From: Dickeya undicola
Lineage (GTDB): Bacteria; Pseudomonadota; Gammaproteobacteria; Enterobacterales; Enterobacteriaceae
Assembly (NCBI RefSeq): GCF_000784735.1
Contig: NZ_JSYG01000025.1
Coordinates: forward strand, 1-64,000
Reading direction: 5' to 3'
DNA: 64,000 bases
Under the pieces are notes generated by a model. That model saw only the letters and a program-made list of their open reading frames with translations, searched no databases and was not told the DNA's origin. Shown here one piece after another: positions 28,050-39,750 of this stretch (position 1 is the first letter of the stretch; every line of letters begins with the position of its first letter). The translations under genes and the position numbers were made by a program.

Positions 28050-30467
28050 TTACCAGGTCTTACCGATGTTAAACTGGAACTGCTCGGAGCGATCCCCTTC
28101 GTATTTCTTGAACGGCTGGGCATACGAGAACACCAGCGGCCCCAACGGCGACATCCATTGCACGGCAAGACCTGAAGACATACGAATATTTCCCGGCGTA
28201 CTGTAATCCGGCACGCCCGCTGCCAGCGTCTGGGCGGTGTTTTCCCAATGAGTATCCCACACTGTACCGGCATCGACGAAGAAAGATGTACGAATAGAGC
28301 TGGAATACTTGTCGCTAACGAACGGTGTCGGCACGATCAGTTCTGCGCTGGCGACAGCCATCGCATTCCCCCCCACCGCATCTCTCATTTTGGTGGAGTC
28401 AATGCTACAAGATGACACGCTCTCTGTAGTACATCCGGTATAGTAAGCCGCTTTCGGACCAATAGTATTGGAACGGAAACCACGCACCGAGCTGGAGCCG
28501 CCCGCAAAGAAGTTATCGTAGAACGGCACTTCCTTGCCACTCAGACCATCAGCATAACCGGCTTTGGTTCTCGCCATCAGCACCCAGTTATGACTTTCAC
28601 TGATCGGGAAGTAACTCGCCGAATCGAAGGTCAGTTTATAGTATTCGTTGTCCGAACCCGGCACGGTCACCTTAGCATTCAGGTTGGCACGGTTGCCCGC
28701 TGTCGGGAAGTAACCACGGTCAAGGTTATTGTAGGTCCAGCCAGACGTCAGGAAGAAGTCGTTGGCGTCAAAACTGGCACTCGACGTGGTACTTGGATCC
28801 GGATCCACACCGGCTTTGTTCAGATAACGCCACATCGCTACCTGCGGTTTCATGTCCGACAGGGAGTTGTGTACATAATCAACACCAACGCGCAACGAGT
28901 TGTTCTCGTTAACCGGGAAGCCCAACGTCGTGCCCGCACCGTAACTTTGGTTGGTGTAGTCGGACAGGTCCGCATCCAGCGCTTTGAAGTTGTTGTAGAA
29001 AATACGGCCGCCGAGGCTAACACCATCTACTGTGAAGTACGGATCAGTCATCGACAGTTCGACATAAGTCTGATAGTCGTTGCGAGTACCGCTGATACCC
29101 ACCGAGTTCCCCGTCCCCAGCCAGTTATCCTGCTGGACACCAGCCTGGAAGCTCACCCCACTCTCAGTACCGAAACCGACACCAAAGTTAAGGCTACCCG
29201 TGTTACGTTCCTTAACCTTGTACACCACGTCGACCTGATCCGGTGTTCCCGGTACACGCTGGGTTTCCGTATCCACGCTCTCGAAATAGCCGAGGCGGTT
29301 CAATCGCTCTTTACCCTGCTGCACCAGATCGTTGCCGAGCCAGCCGCCCTCCATCTGGCGCATTTCACGGCGCAGTACAGAGTCTTTAGATACATCGTTA
29401 CCTTCAAAACGGATTCGACGAACGGTAAAGCGGTTACCGGCATCCACATTGATGTTAAGACGCACCGTTTTGTCGCTATCGCTGATTTCCGGTTGGGTTA
29501 CCACACGAGGATAAGCATAACCATAGCGGCCCAGCAGCTTTTTGATGTCCTCTTCCATCCGGGTCACTTTGGTGCCGTTATACAACTCGCCCGGCTGAAT
29601 ACGGGTCAAGTCTTCAATTTCGGTAGCATGACCAACCAGATTACCACGCACCACCACGCCGGATAGCTTGTACTGATCGCCTTCGGTGATGTTGACGGTG
29701 ATGTAGATACCTTTCTTGTCAGGCGTCAGGCTGACCTGGGTGGAATCAATATTGAAGCGTGCATAACCGCGGTCGAGATAAAAGCTGCGCAGGGTTTCCA
29801 GGTCGCCGGAAAGCTTCTGCTTCTCGTACTTGCGATCCCCAACCACGTTCCACCACGGTACTTCGTCACGCAACTGGAAGCGGGAAATCAATTCATCGGA
29901 GCTGAAGGACTTGTTGCCGACAATATTGATTTGCTGGATCTTGGCAGATACCCCTTCGGTAAACACCAATTTGAGGTCAACGCGGTTGCGGGGCAGCGGC
30001 GTCACTACGGCTTTCACCGTGGCGCTGTATTTACCTACGCTGTAGTAGAAATCTTCCAGCCCTTTCTCGATGTTGGACAAGGTGGTACGGTCCAGCGCTT
30101 CACCAACGCGAACACCGGAGGCCTCAAGATTCTCTTTGAGCATCTCCTCTTTCACCGCCTTGTTGCCGGAGAAGGTCAGGCTGGCAATCGTCGGACGCTC
30201 CTTGACCTGAATCAGCAGCGAGTCCCCGTCCCGCAGGACACGGACATCTTCGAAGTTTCCGGTCGCAAACAAAGCCCGAATGGTATTACCGATATCCTCG
30301 TCAGTGACGGAATCTCCCACCCGGACAGGCATACTGAGCAATGCCGCACCAACGGCAACTCGCTGCAGGCCCTCGAAATGAATATCTTTCACTACGAACC
30401 CGTCTGCACCGTATACGGTGGCGCTGCTAAACAGCAGCGACGCTATGAGCAACTTTTTCATCGCCAT
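28050..30467 (-). CDS. bamA: Outer membrane assembly factor BamA, 805 aa
   Basis: BamA is the essential core of the BAM complex. Signal peptide [20 protein letters not shown] is followed by five POTRA domains (to about residue 420) and a 16-strand barrel. The conserved loop-6 [13 protein letters not shown] and C-terminal [11 protein letters not shown] are present. Extracellular loops differ from E. coli (for example the shortened Cys-containing [16 protein letters not shown]), as expected for phage- and immune-exposed surfaces. It lies 34 bases after rseP. Confidence 0.98.
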   Translation of the reverse strand: MAMKKLLIASLLFSSATVYGADGFVVKDIHFEGLQRVAVGAALLSMPVRVGDSVTDEDIGNTIRALFATGNFEDVRVLRDGDSLLIQVKERPTIASLTFSGNKAVKEEMLKENLEASGVRVGEALDRTTLSNIEKGLEDFYYSVGKYSATVKAVVTPLPRNRVDLKLVFTEGVSAKIQQINIVGNKSFSSDELISRFQLRDEVPWWNVVGDRKYEKQKLSGDLETLRSFYLDRGYARFNIDSTQVSLTPDKKGIYITVNITEGDQYKLSGVVVRGNLVGHATEIEDLTRIQPGELYNGTKVTRMEEDIKKLLGRYGYAYPRVVTQPEISDSDKTVRLNINVDAGNRFTVRRIRFEGNDVSKDSVLRREMRQMEGGWLGNDLVQQGKERLNRLGYFESVDTETQRVPGTPDQVDVVYKVKERNTGSLNFGVGFGTESGVSFQAGVQQDNWLGTGNSVGISGTRNDYQTYVELSMTDPYFTVDGVSLGGRIFYNNFKALDADLSDYTNQSYGAGTTLGFPVNENNSLRVGVDYVHNSLSDMKPQVAMWRYLNKAGVDPDPSTTSSASFDANDFFLTSGWTYNNLDRGYFPTAGNRANLNAKVTVPGSDNEYYKLTFDSASYFPISESHNWVLMARTKAGYADGLSGKEVPFYDNFFAGGSSSVRGFRSNTIGPKAAYYTGCTTESVSSCSIDSTKMRDAVGGNAMAVASAELIVPTPFVSDKYSSSIRTSFFVDAGTVWDTHWENTAQTLAAGVPDYSTPGNIRMSSGLAVQWMSPLGPLVFSYAQPFKKYEGDRSEQFQFNIGKTW

Positions 30468-30501
30468 CGTTGTTATGCGTTTTTCCTAACCTGTTCCACA
30501 C

Positions 30502-31857
30502 CTAAAGGCGGGAGAAATCATTGAAAAGTGCGAGTCCCATTAACATCATCAGCAACACCGTGCCAATGCGGTAGCTAACGTCCTGCACACGCTCGGAAAC
30601 CGGTCCGCCCTTCAGCTTTTCAATCGCCAGAAAGAGCAGATGACCACCATCCAGTACTGGCAAAGGGAACAGATTGATAATCCCCAGGTTGACGCTGATC
30701 AGCGCCAAAAACATCAGGTAATACACCAATCCGTAGTCTGCCGACATGCCTGCTCCCTGCGCGATGGAGATCGGGCCGCTCAGATTATTCAGCTTCACGT
30801 CACCGGTAATCAGCTTACCCAGCATACTGACGGTCAGTTTCATCAGCAGCCAGGTTTTATTCCCAGCCTCATAGATGGCGCTGAACGGCCCATACTGGCG
30901 CACGGTCTTATACTCATCAGGCAAAGGGGTGACTTTCGGCACCACACCGGCAAACCCTTCCAGCCGGTTCTTCCCCACCGTCTTGCTATCAGGCGTCAGA
31001 GCAACGGACAGCGAGCCACCGCCTCTCTCCACCTCTAGCGTAATCGGCTTGCCTGGGTTATCACGCACGGCAATGACAAACTGCTGCCAACGAGCCAGCA
31101 GTTGACCATCGACTTTAACGATCCTGTCCCCGACTTGCAAACCTGCTTTTTCAGCCGCGGAATGCGGCTGAACCTGCGTCAGTACCGCTTCAACCTGCGG
31201 CCCTTTGGGCACAATTCCCAGCGATATCGCCGGATCCTGCCTTTCGGGATCGAAATGCCAGTCTTGCAATTCAAGCCGCTTGCTCTCAGTCTGTGCGACA
31301 CCCAACGGCGCGGTTTCAATCACCACGTCAGGCTCGCCAATCTTGCCAATCAGGGCCAAACGCGCGCTATCCCAGTCAGGCGTTTCGATGCCATCAATCG
31401 ACTTTAGTTCCATCCCTGGCGAAATTTGGGCCTGTGCAGCAATCGAACCGGGTAAAACCTCGCCGACCACCGGACGAACACCCGGTACGCCTATGATAAA
31501 CACCAGCCAATAGGCGAACACGGCGAAAATGAAGTTAGCGATCGGTCCAGCACTGACAATGGCCGCCCGTTGCCAGACAGTCTTATGATTGAAAGCCTGA
31601 TGTTGAAGACCCGCTGGCACCTCATCGACCCGGCCATCCAGCATTTTCACATAGCCGCCCAGCGGAATCAGCGCGACAACATACTCGGTTCCCTGACGAT
31701 CACGACGGCGCCACAGCGCTTTGCCAAAACCGATGGAGAAACGCTCGACGCGAACACCACAGCGGCGGGCAACCCAGAAATGCCCAAATTCGTGCACAGT
31801 GATCAACACACCGAGTGCGACGATAAATGCGGCCAGGCTCCAGAGAATATTCAGCAT
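30502..31857 (-). CDS. rseP: Site-2 zinc protease RseP, 451 aa
   Basis: RseP is an inner-membrane intramembrane metalloprotease cutting RseA to release sigma-E. The zinc motif HEFGH is at residues 22 to 26 in the first transmembrane helix. Two PDZ domains occupy about 110 to 310, and the third zinc ligand lies in [13 protein letters not shown] near 401. Placement upstream of bamA-skp links the stress protease to its outer-membrane targets. Confidence 0.98.
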   Translation of the reverse strand: MLNILWSLAAFIVALGVLITVHEFGHFWVARRCGVRVERFSIGFGKALWRRRDRQGTEYVVALIPLGGYVKMLDGRVDEVPAGLQHQAFNHKTVWQRAAIVSAGPIANFIFAVFAYWLVFIIGVPGVRPVVGEVLPGSIAAQAQISPGMELKSIDGIETPDWDSARLALIGKIGEPDVVIETAPLGVAQTESKRLELQDWHFDPERQDPAISLGIVPKGPQVEAVLTQVQPHSAAEKAGLQVGDRIVKVDGQLLARWQQFVIAVRDNPGKPITLEVERGGGSLSVALTPDSKTVGKNRLEGFAGVVPKVTPLPDEYKTVRQYGPFSAIYEAGNKTWLLMKLTVSMLGKLITGDVKLNNLSGPISIAQGAGMSADYGLVYYLMFLALISVNLGIINLFPLPVLDGGHLLFLAIEKLKGGPVSERVQDVSYRIGTVLLMMLMGLALFNDFSRL

Positions 31858-31878
31858 AGACAGATTCTACCTGTGTTC

Positions 31879-32736
31879 CTAAACGGCCTTGAACAGCAAC
31901 AGCATCAGGCAGGCAAATACCGGAATAGCTGCAGTCAGGCTGTCAATACGATCCAGTACCCCACCGTGGCCCGGAATCAGATGACTACTGTCCTTGATAC
32001 CAGCCTCACGCTTGAACATGCTCTCAGTCAGATCGCCTAATACCGAAGCCAGCGTCGCCACTACAGAGCAAATCAGTAAGGTAAAGGTAGAAATAGACAA
32101 GGGCGCATAGTGACTAAACAGTAACGCAATCACCGCCGACGTTGCCAACCCACCGATAAATCCTTCCCAGGTTTTCCCCGGCGAAACCTTCGGTGCCAGT
32201 TTATGCCGTCCAAACAGTTTGCCGAACAGATAGGCACCGCTATCAGCCCCCCAAACCAGCACCATCACATACAGCAGCCACCAGGCTCCACTAAAAGGAT
32301 TGGTTTCATATTCGAACTGGCGCAATGCCACCATGCCCCAAAAAAAAGGCACAATGGTCAACAGGCCGAAACACAGGCGCAATACGCGGGAATGACGCCA
32401 TACCGCAGCGGAAGACGGATAAGACAGAACCATTAACAATGCCACGCTCCACCAGGCAAGGGAGAGCCATAGAGAAAGGCAGACCGGTACAAGCGTAACG
32501 GAATAATGATAATCAGGCAGGGTCAATAGCATCGCCGCCAGCACGAAGCCACAGGCAATGGAAAGCCAGATTCGCTGTGTGTAAGAAACCAGACCAGCCA
32601 GTTGACCCCACTCCCAGGCAGCCAGCATACAGACAGCCAGCGTAACCAGAGAGAAAACCAACGGCGGCAGGAAAAAAAGCGCCGCAATAACCAAAGGAAT
32701 AAGAATCAGCGCAGTAATTAGGCGATACTTCAGCAA
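31879..32736 (-). CDS. cdsA: Phosphatidate cytidylyltransferase CdsA, 285 aa
   Basis: CdsA makes CDP-diacylglycerol from phosphatidic acid and CTP. It has multiple transmembrane helices and the family signature GDLTESMFKREAGIKDSSHL continuing to PGHGGVLDRIDS. Length equals E. coli. It lies 9 bases after uppS. Confidence 0.97.
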   Translation of the reverse strand: MLKYRLITALILIPLVIAALFFLPPLVFSLVTLAVCMLAAWEWGQLAGLVSYTQRIWLSIACGFVLAAMLLTLPDYHYSVTLVPVCLSLWLSLAWWSVALLMVLSYPSSAAVWRHSRVLRLCFGLLTIVPFFWGMVALRQFEYETNPFSGAWWLLYVMVLVWGADSGAYLFGKLFGRHKLAPKVSPGKTWEGFIGGLATSAVIALLFSHYAPLSISTFTLLICSVVATLASVLGDLTESMFKREAGIKDSSHLIPGHGGVLDRIDSLTAAIPVFACLMLLLFKAV

Positions 32737-32745
32737 AAATACCCC

Positions 32746-33507
32746 CTACGATGCATTCGCATCGTCAGGCGTGGTTCCCCCAAAGCGACGCTCACGTTGA
32801 GCAAAGGCATGAATGGCACCTTCAAAGGTTTGTTCATCAAAATCCGGCCAGAGAACATCGGTAAAATAGAGTTCTGCATATGCAATCTGCCACAGCAGGA
32901 AATTGCTGATGCGATGTTCTCCACTGGTTCTTATTAGCAGATCAACCGGAGCCAGATCATTCAGGCACATGTAGCGACTCAGCGTCGACTCATCAATAGT
33001 GTCAGGACACAACGTCCCTTCCTGAACCTGTGCAGCGATTTTTCTGACCCCGTGGATAATATCCCAACGCCCACCATAATTCGCAGCAATATTCAGAGTA
33101 AGGCCAGTATTATTTTCCGTCACTGCCTCTGAACGGCGAATAAGCCCCTGTAATCGGCTACTGAAGCGACTGATATCACCGATAACTCTCAGACGGACAT
33201 TATGCTTGTGCAGCTTCTTGACTTCGCTATTCAAAACACGCACAAACAGCTCCATCAGCGCAGCAACCTCTTGCTCCGGGCGATTCCAGTTTTCGCTGCT
33301 GAATGCGTATAACGTCAAGGCTTCAAGGTTCTGGCCAACGGCATAACTGATCGCGCGGCGTACTGACTTCACTCCTGCCTGATGACCGAAGATCCGCAGC
33401 TTTCCCCTCTGCTTAGCCCAGCGGCCATTGCCATCCATGATTATCGCTACATGGCGCGGACCGTTAGGTAACAACTTCTGACTACCTTGTTGATTTTCGG
33501 AGGGCAT
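32746..33507 (-). CDS. uppS: Undecaprenyl diphosphate synthase, 253 aa
   Basis: This cis-prenyltransferase makes the C55 carrier for peptidoglycan and O-antigen. The substrate Asp lies in [15 protein letters not shown] near 26, with further signatures [11 protein letters not shown] and [17 protein letters not shown]. It starts about 60 bases downstream of the dxr terminator, so it probably has its own promoter in the 180-base gap. Confidence 0.97.
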   Translation of the reverse strand: MPSENQQGSQKLLPNGPRHVAIIMDGNGRWAKQRGKLRIFGHQAGVKSVRRAISYAVGQNLEALTLYAFSSENWNRPEQEVAALMELFVRVLNSEVKKLHKHNVRLRVIGDISRFSSRLQGLIRRSEAVTENNTGLTLNIAANYGGRWDIIHGVRKIAAQVQEGTLCPDTIDESTLSRYMCLNDLAPVDLLIRTSGEHRISNFLLWQIAYAELYFTDVLWPDFDEQTFEGAIHAFAQRERRFGGTTPDDANAS

Positions 33508-33570
33508 AGCGTGTATTGATTTCCTCGAGCAAGAAAATGATTATTCCAGTCGCGCCAAACCTGACAGCAT

Positions 33571-33596
33571 AAAAAAAGCTGTGAACACACAGCTTT
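33571..33596 (-). terminator. Rho-independent terminator after dxr
   Basis: Stem AAAGCTGTG/CACAGCTTT with a 4-base loop and a run of seven T on the minus strand. Confidence 0.88.
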
Positions 33597-33688
33597 CCAT
33601 CACCGTGGCTTTTATTGATAACCACCTGCATCAAGCGGCGCAGACTATACCATTTCAGGCGCATGTGAACAAACACACCAGCGTAAGG

Positions 33689-34882
33689 TTACTGATAACG
33701 CCGCAGTACATTTTCTGCGGCTTGTCTTGCCCAGGTATCGATAGACAACACATCATCAACGCTTTGCGGCTCAGGTAATGTCAACTGTTCCATCACGCTC
33801 TGATTGACTGCGGCGATGTCGGTAAAACGAATACCGGATTGTAAAAATGCCGCAACCGCAATTTCATTTGCCGCATTGAGAGCCGTCGTAGCAGCTTGCC
33901 CTTGGTTACATGCGTCTATCGCCAGACGCAGACAAGGATACCGCTGTAAATCCGGCGCAGAGAAGGTCAAAGCCCCTAACTGGCAGAAATCAAGCGCCGA
34001 CGCGCCGGAAAAAACTCGATCGGGGTAGGCCATCGCATAGGCTATGGGAGTTCGCATATCGGGCGTTCCCAACTGCGCCATCACACTGCCATCGCGATAA
34101 CGCACCATGGAATGGATGACTGATTGCGGATGGATAACCACTTCCATCTGTGCTTCCGAGGCGTTAAACAGCCAGCGCGCCTCGATATATTCCAGTCCCT
34201 TATTCATCATGGTGGCGGAGTCCACCGAAATTTTTCGCCCCATAGACCAATTTGGATGGGCGCACGCCTGATCTGGAGTGACGCAATCCAATGCGGCAAG
34301 CGGAATCTCGCGGAATGGCCCACCGGAACCGGTCAGCACAATTCGCTCAACCCCGTATTGCTTCAGGGAAGCATATCCCAGTTGTCGTTGGATTGGCTCA
34401 GGTAAACTCTGAAAAATGGCACTGTGTTCACTATCAACCGGCAACAGTTGCGCCCCGTTCTTAGAAACCTCGTCCATAAACAAACGGCCACAAGTCACCA
34501 GAGACTCTTTATTCGCCAACAGCACTTGCTTGCCAGCGCGAATCGCCGACAACGCCGGCAGCAAACCGGCGGCACCAACAATCGCCGCCATCACCTGATC
34601 GACCTCATCCAGCGCCGCCAGTTCGCAGGCTGCCTTCTCGCCTGACAGCACGGTTGTCTGGCTACCGGCTTCGCTTAAGCGGAGACGCAACTCACGAGCC
34701 GCGTCTTCGTCTGCCATCGAAGCATACGCTGGGCAAAACTCCAGGCACTGCTCCGTCATCAGGGAAACATTGCGTCCGGCAACCAGTGCCGCTATCGAAA
34801 ATTTGTCTGGATTGGCCCTGACCACGGCCAGGGAACTGACGCCAATAGAACCGGTAGAACCGAGGATAGTCAGTTGCTTCAT
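33689..34882 (-). CDS. dxr: 1-deoxy-D-xylulose 5-phosphate reductoisomerase, 397 aa
   Basis: This enzyme makes 2-C-methylerythritol 4-phosphate in the non-mevalonate isoprenoid route, feeding UppS next door. The NADPH site [11 protein letters not shown] is at the N-terminus, the metal/substrate region [11 protein letters not shown] near 150, and [13 protein letters not shown] near 225. It is full length. Confidence 0.97.
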   Translation of the reverse strand: MKQLTILGSTGSIGVSSLAVVRANPDKFSIAALVAGRNVSLMTEQCLEFCPAYASMADEDAARELRLRLSEAGSQTTVLSGEKAACELAALDEVDQVMAAIVGAAGLLPALSAIRAGKQVLLANKESLVTCGRLFMDEVSKNGAQLLPVDSEHSAIFQSLPEPIQRQLGYASLKQYGVERIVLTGSGGPFREIPLAALDCVTPDQACAHPNWSMGRKISVDSATMMNKGLEYIEARWLFNASEAQMEVVIHPQSVIHSMVRYRDGSVMAQLGTPDMRTPIAYAMAYPDRVFSGASALDFCQLGALTFSAPDLQRYPCLRLAIDACNQGQAATTALNAANEIAVAAFLQSGIRFTDIAAVNQSVMEQLTLPEPQSVDDVLSIDTWARQAAENVLRRYQ

Positions 34883-35081
34883 GAGTATGACCTGATAAAA
34901 CTGGGTTTGATAACAGGCGTGGTGCCAGTCTGTAACGTCAGCACCGGCCTGTCGATGAGGCTGGTGTGAAAATGCGTGGCGTTACGCAAAACATCCCGCA
35001 TCCAAAAGCTGAAAAACAAAACGCCGCAGGAGGCGCGGGCCTGACCCTGCACCTGCCGCGGCGCTGTACCTGACCGATGGA
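34883..35081. other. frr-dxr intergenic region
   Basis: This region contains the frr terminator (35012 to 35063), after which the dxr promoter must lie. Nothing else is recognised. Confidence 0.4.
35012..35063 (-). terminator. Probable terminator after frr
   Basis: CCTG...CGGCG pairs with CGCCG-CAGG across a three-base bulge, with an inner GGG/CCC stem. TTTTGTTTTT follows on the minus strand. Confidence 0.55.
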
Positions 35082-35639
35082 TTAGAAATCCATCAGTTCT
35101 TTTTCTTTCTCGGCCAGAACGGCATCGATCTTTTTGATAAAGCTATCAGTGAGCTTCTGAACGTCATCTTGAGAACGGCGTTCATCATCTTCGCTAATGG
35201 TCTTATCTTTCAGTTGCGCTTTCAGCTTGTCATTAGCGTCACGGCGAACGTTACGTACCGCTACACGGCTCTGCTCGGCTTCACCGCGCACCACCTTGAT
35301 CAGGTCTTTACGACGTTCTTCCGTCAGTGGTGGCAGCGGAACACGGATAACCGTACCGGCAGACATCGGGTTAAGACCCAGATCGGATGCCATGATGGCT
35401 TTTTCCACCGCCGGGCCCAACGTCCGGTCAAATACGGTGACTGCCAGCGTACGCGTGTCTTCCACTACGATGTTAGCTAACTGACGCAACGGGGTTGCGC
35501 TACCGTAATACTCAACATGAATGCCGTCCAGAAGACTGGGGGATGCGCGGCCAGTACGCACTTTGCTGATCTGGTTCTTGAAAGCTTCTACGCATTTATC
35601 CATGCGCGTTTCAGCGTCTTTTCTGATTTCATTAATCAC
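35082..35639 (-). CDS. frr: Ribosome recycling factor Frr, 185 aa, GTG start
   Basis: Frr splits post-termination ribosomes with EF-G. The product from GTG at 35639 ([20 protein letters not shown]) has exactly the E. coli length; AAGGG lies 8 bases upstream. The frame stays open to 35705 but those residues are not part of the family. Domain I helices carry [20 protein letters not shown]; the C-terminal ending is EKELMDF. The 5' leader holds an ERIC element. Confidence 0.97.
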   Translation of the reverse strand: MINEIRKDAETRMDKCVEAFKNQISKVRTGRASPSLLDGIHVEYYGSATPLRQLANIVVEDTRTLAVTVFDRTLGPAVEKAIMASDLGLNPMSAGTVIRVPLPPLTEERRKDLIKVVRGEAEQSRVAVRNVRRDANDKLKAQLKDKTISEDDERRSQDDVQKLTDSFIKKIDAVLAEKEKELMDF

Positions 35640-35745
35640 GTTGTGAACCCTTGAAAACTGGTTGCCAGTCAGGTCACGCGCGACTTGCATGACCCAGCGA
35701 ATCATTGATTACCAGCGGCAGGCTGGCGATGTATGGCGCAATCTT

Positions 35746-35897
35746 GTATACCCGTCATACTTCAAGTTGCAGGTGTGTTGGCTGCGTTCAAATCAGCTCC
35801 CGGCAGATTTGTCGCTCACCCGAATCACTTACCTGAATAAGCTCATCGGGATTCACTCACTTGCCGCCTTCCTGCAACTCGAATTATTTGGGTATAT
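35746..35897 (-). repeat. ERIC (intergenic repeat unit) element
   Basis: About 152 bases between pyrH and frr have inverted ends (GTATACCCGTCATACTTCAA and ...TTGGGTATAT). The central sequence, GTAAGTGATTCGGGTGAGCG on the minus strand, matches the ERIC core GTAAGTGACTGGGGTGAGCG. Adjacent GTGAATCCCGATGAGCTTA matches the other ERIC primer region. ERICs fold into long hairpins when transcribed, so this one may affect frr mRNA stability or processing. Confidence 0.9.
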
Positions 35898-35929
35898 CAC
35901 CAAAACAAGATATTACCTTAAATTAGACG

Positions 35930-36661
35930 TCAGCCGTTATTACTGATCAACGTCCCTTCTTTTTCGCCCATCACGACACGACGCAGTGCTCCCGGCTTAT
36001 TCATATTGAACACCCGGATCGGCAGATTGTGGTCACGTGCCAGCGTAAAGGCCGCCAGGTCCATCACCTTAAGTTCACGCTCCAGCACTTCCTGATAGCT
36101 CAATGATTCATAGAGCGTCGCGTTAGGATCTTTAACCGGATCAGCCGAAAATACACCATCCACTTTGGTGGCTTTCAGCACGACATCAGCTTCGATTTCA
36201 ATCCCGCGCAGGCACGCTGCGGAGTCGGTGGTGAAGAAGGGGTTACCTGTACCGGCGGAGAAAATTACCACGCGGTTGTTACGCAGCAGGCTGATGGCTT
36301 CAGCCCAGCTGTAATTATCGCACACGCCATTGAGCGGAATGGCTGACATCAGACGGGCGTTGACATAAGCACGATGCAGCGAATCACGCATCGCCAGACC
36401 GTTCATAACGGTAGCCAACATCCCCATATGATCACCCACCACACGGTTCATGCCTGCTTTGGCCAGACCAGCGCCGCGGAACAGGTTGCCGCCGCCGATC
36501 ACCACACCGACCTGAATGCCCAACTCAACCAATTCCTTCACTTCCTGGGCCATACGATCGAGGATGCTCGCATCGATACCGAAACCTTCAGCTCCCTGCA
36601 GGGCTTCGCCACTCAGCTTCAGCAGGATACGTTGATATACGGGTTTTGCGTTGGTTGCCAT
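35930..36661 (-). CDS. pyrH: UMP kinase PyrH, 243 aa
   Basis: PyrH is a hexameric amino-acid-kinase-fold enzyme phosphorylating UMP, activated by GTP and inhibited by UTP. Motifs are [25 protein letters not shown] and [19 protein letters not shown]. It lies between tsf and frr, the conserved rpsB-tsf-pyrH-frr order. Confidence 0.98.
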   Translation of the reverse strand: MATNAKPVYQRILLKLSGEALQGAEGFGIDASILDRMAQEVKELVELGIQVGVVIGGGNLFRGAGLAKAGMNRVVGDHMGMLATVMNGLAMRDSLHRAYVNARLMSAIPLNGVCDNYSWAEAISLLRNNRVVIFSAGTGNPFFTTDSAACLRGIEIEADVVLKATKVDGVFSADPVKDPNATLYESLSYQEVLERELKVMDLAAFTLARDHNLPIRVFNMNKPGALRRVVMGEKEGTLISNNG

Positions 36662-36796
36662 GGTGTTCTTGTCCTAACAGGCTGTCATCGTACTGGGGGT
36701 TATTACTGCTACACCCGGCGCACCATCGGTAGGGGCCAGATGCCATGAAATTGCTTGTATCACGAATTACAGGTATCGCGAATAGTTTGGCTGGAT

Positions 36797-36823
36797 AAAA
36801 AGGAACCGCCAAGTGGCGGCTCC
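36797..36823 (-). terminator. Rho-independent terminator after tsf
   Basis: Minus-strand stem GGAGCCGCC/GGCGGTTCC (one G-U pair) with loop ACTT is followed by TTTTT. Confidence 0.85.
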
Positions 36824-36830
36824 ATTTTTA

Positions 36831-37688
36831 TTAAGACTGCTTGCTCATTGCTGCGACTTCAGCAGCAAAGTCAACTTCAGCTTTCTCGATGCCTTCACCC
36901 ACTTCGTAGCGAATGAAGCTGCTCACGGAAGCACCGTGCTCTTTCAGCAACTGGCCAACGGTTTTGTTCGGGTCCATAACGAAGTTCTGGCCGGTCAGAG
37001 AGATCTCGCCGGTGAACTTACGCATACGGCCTTCAACCATTTTCTCAGCGATTTCGCGCGGCTTGCCAGACTGCATGGCGATGTCCAGCTGGATCTGATG
37101 CTCGCGGGCAACCACGTCAGCCGGAACGTCTTCAGCATGAACGTATTCCGGTTTGCTGGCGGCGATGTGCATGGCAACATGCTTGATCAGCTCTTCGTCA
37201 GCACCAGTAGCGGCAACCATAACGCCGATACGCGCACCGTGCATGTAAGAACCCAGCGCGTCGCCGGTCTGCACAGCGATACGACGGATGTTGATGTTTT
37301 CACCGATTTTCGCTACCAGCGCGGTACGCTGTTCTTCGAATTTCGCTTTCAGAACTTCAACATCAGTGATGCGCTCGTTCAGCGCAGCAGCGATAACTTC
37401 TTCGCCAAACGCTTTGAAGCCTGCGTCTTTTGCTACGAAGTCAGTTTCGCAGTTCAGTTCAACGATGACGCCATATTTGCCGTCAGCGGCAATTTTGGTC
37501 AGGATCACGCCTTCAGCAGCAACGCGACCTGCTTTTTTAGCAGCTTTAGCCTGGCCGGATTTACGCATGTTGTCGATTGCCAGCTCGATGTCGCCATTAG
37601 CTTCAACCAGAGCTTTTTTACATTCCATCATGCCTGCGCCGGTACGTTCGCGCAGTTCTTTTACCAGGGCAGCGGTAATTTCAGCCAT
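36831..37688 (-). CDS. tsf: Elongation factor Ts, 285 aa
   Basis: EF-Ts is the nucleotide exchange factor for EF-Tu. The EF-Tu-contacting motif [18 protein letters not shown] and [11 protein letters not shown] with its Thr-Asp-Phe-Val are present. It lies downstream of rpsB past an attenuator-like hairpin. Confidence 0.98.
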   Translation of the reverse strand: MAEITAALVKELRERTGAGMMECKKALVEANGDIELAIDNMRKSGQAKAAKKAGRVAAEGVILTKIAADGKYGVIVELNCETDFVAKDAGFKAFGEEVIAAALNERITDVEVLKAKFEEQRTALVAKIGENINIRRIAVQTGDALGSYMHGARIGVMVAATGADEELIKHVAMHIAASKPEYVHAEDVPADVVAREHQIQLDIAMQSGKPREIAEKMVEGRMRKFTGEISLTGQNFVMDPNKTVGQLLKEHGASVSSFIRYEVGEGIEKAEVDFAAEVAAMSKQS

Positions 37689-37735
37689 TATCTTTTCCTC
37701 GGTTATCTCGTGGGGGAGATAAGTAAGAGATAAGT

Positions 37736-37760
37736 AAAAAGGGGGCCTGACAAGGCCCCC
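37736..37760 (-). terminator. Attenuator-like terminator between rpsB and tsf
   Basis: An 8-bp stem GGGGGCCT/AGGCCCCC with loop TGTC and five T on the minus strand sits in the 125-base rpsB-tsf gap. Partial termination here would adjust S2 to EF-Ts ratio, as described for the E. coli operon. Confidence 0.8.
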
Positions 37761-37813
37761 TAACCAACATATGTCAATACCTGGTTAATAAGGGCTCAAC
37801 AGAGCTGGCCTTA

Positions 37814-38751
<938 letters not shown>

Positions 38752-38903
38752 CTTTTGTTGCATTCTACTGTAATGCCCCAAGCCCTGGATGACAGCCCCG
38801 TTACGGAATGATGATTTGGCAGTGTCAGGCTGGGCTGATACCATAAATCACTATTTACCGACCCTCTTTCGCCGGAAAAGGCGATACCAGTGGACTGAAT
38901 TCT
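38752..38903. other. Divergent region rpsB / map, map-side part
   Basis: This part should hold the map promoter reading rightward. No convincing -35/-10 pair or other element stands out. The whole rpsB-map gap is 364 bases. Confidence 0.35.
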
Positions 38904-39698
38904 ATGGCTATCTCAATCAAAACCTCTGAAGACATCGAAAAAATGCGTGTGGCCGGCCGCCTGGCGGCGGAAGTGCTGGAAATCATCGAACCGTATGTGG
39001 TTCCAGGCGTGAGCACCGGCGAACTGGACCGCATTTGCCACGACCACATCACCAACAAGCAAAATGCGATTTCCGCCTGCCTCGGTTATCACGGCTTTCC
39101 TAAGTCCGTCTGCATTTCTGTCAATGAAGTGGTGTGTCACGGTATTCCGAGCGATGACAAAACCCTCAAGGACGGCGATATCGTCAACATCGACGTCACG
39201 GTGATCAAAGACGATTTTCACGGCGATACCTCCAAAATGTTCATTGTTGGCAAGCCGACCATTCAGGGAGAACGCCTGTGCAAGGTGACGCAGGAAAGCT
39301 TGTATCTGGCGCTACGGATGATTAAACCGGGCATCCGGTTGCGCACGCTGGGCCGCGAAATCCAGAAATTCGTAGAAGCGCAGGATTTCTCCGTGGTGCG
39401 CGAGTACTGCGGTCATGGCATCGGCCGTGGTTTTCATGAAGAACCGCAGGTGCTGCATTATGACGCTGACGACGGCGGCGTGGTGTTGCAGCCGGGCATG
39501 GCGTTTACCGTGGAACCGATGGTCAACGCTGGCGATTACCGCATCCGCACCATGAAAGACGGGTGGACGGTAAAAACCAAGGATCGCAGCTTGTCGGCGC
39601 AATACGAGCATACTATTGTGGTGACTGAAAACGGCTGCGAAATAATGACGTTGCGTAAGGATGACACCATCCCCAACATCATCACGCATCAGGAATAA
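38904..39698 (+). CDS. map: Methionine aminopeptidase type I, 264 aa
   Basis: Map removes initiator Met co-translationally. The pita-bread fold metal ligands are visible: Asp in IVNIDVTVI, Asp in FHGDTSKMF, His in CGHGIGRGFHEEP, Glu in TVEPM and the final Glu in QYEHTIVVTENG. Length equals E. coli. Confidence 0.98.
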   Translation: MAISIKTSEDIEKMRVAGRLAAEVLEIIEPYVVPGVSTGELDRICHDHITNKQNAISACLGYHGFPKSVCISVNEVVCHGIPSDDKTLKDGDIVNIDVTVIKDDFHGDTSKMFIVGKPTIQGERLCKVTQESLYLALRMIKPGIRLRTLGREIQKFVEAQDFSVVREYCGHGIGRGFHEEPQVLHYDADDGGVVLQPGMAFTVEPMVNAGDYRIRTMKDGWTVKTKDRSLSAQYEHTIVVTENGCEIMTLRKDDTIPNIITHQE

Positions 39699-39706
39699 TT
39701 GAGCAT

Positions 39707-39731
39707 AAGCCGGCTGATGCCGGCTTTTTTT
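39707..39731 (+). terminator. Rho-independent terminator after map
   Basis: Stem GCCGGC/GCCGGC with loop TGAT and seven T. Confidence 0.9.
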
Positions 39732-39750
39732 ATGTTTATGGTGGCGCAAC

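Noticed and set aside
28590-29666. Plus-strand frame of 358 codons inside bamA
   Set aside because: It is antisense to the conserved POTRA/barrel coding sequence and its composition reflects the complementary strand.
35746-35897. A small RNA gene between pyrH and frr
   Set aside because: The sequence matches the ERIC repeat core and has ERIC-type inverted ends; no promoter or terminator belongs to it.
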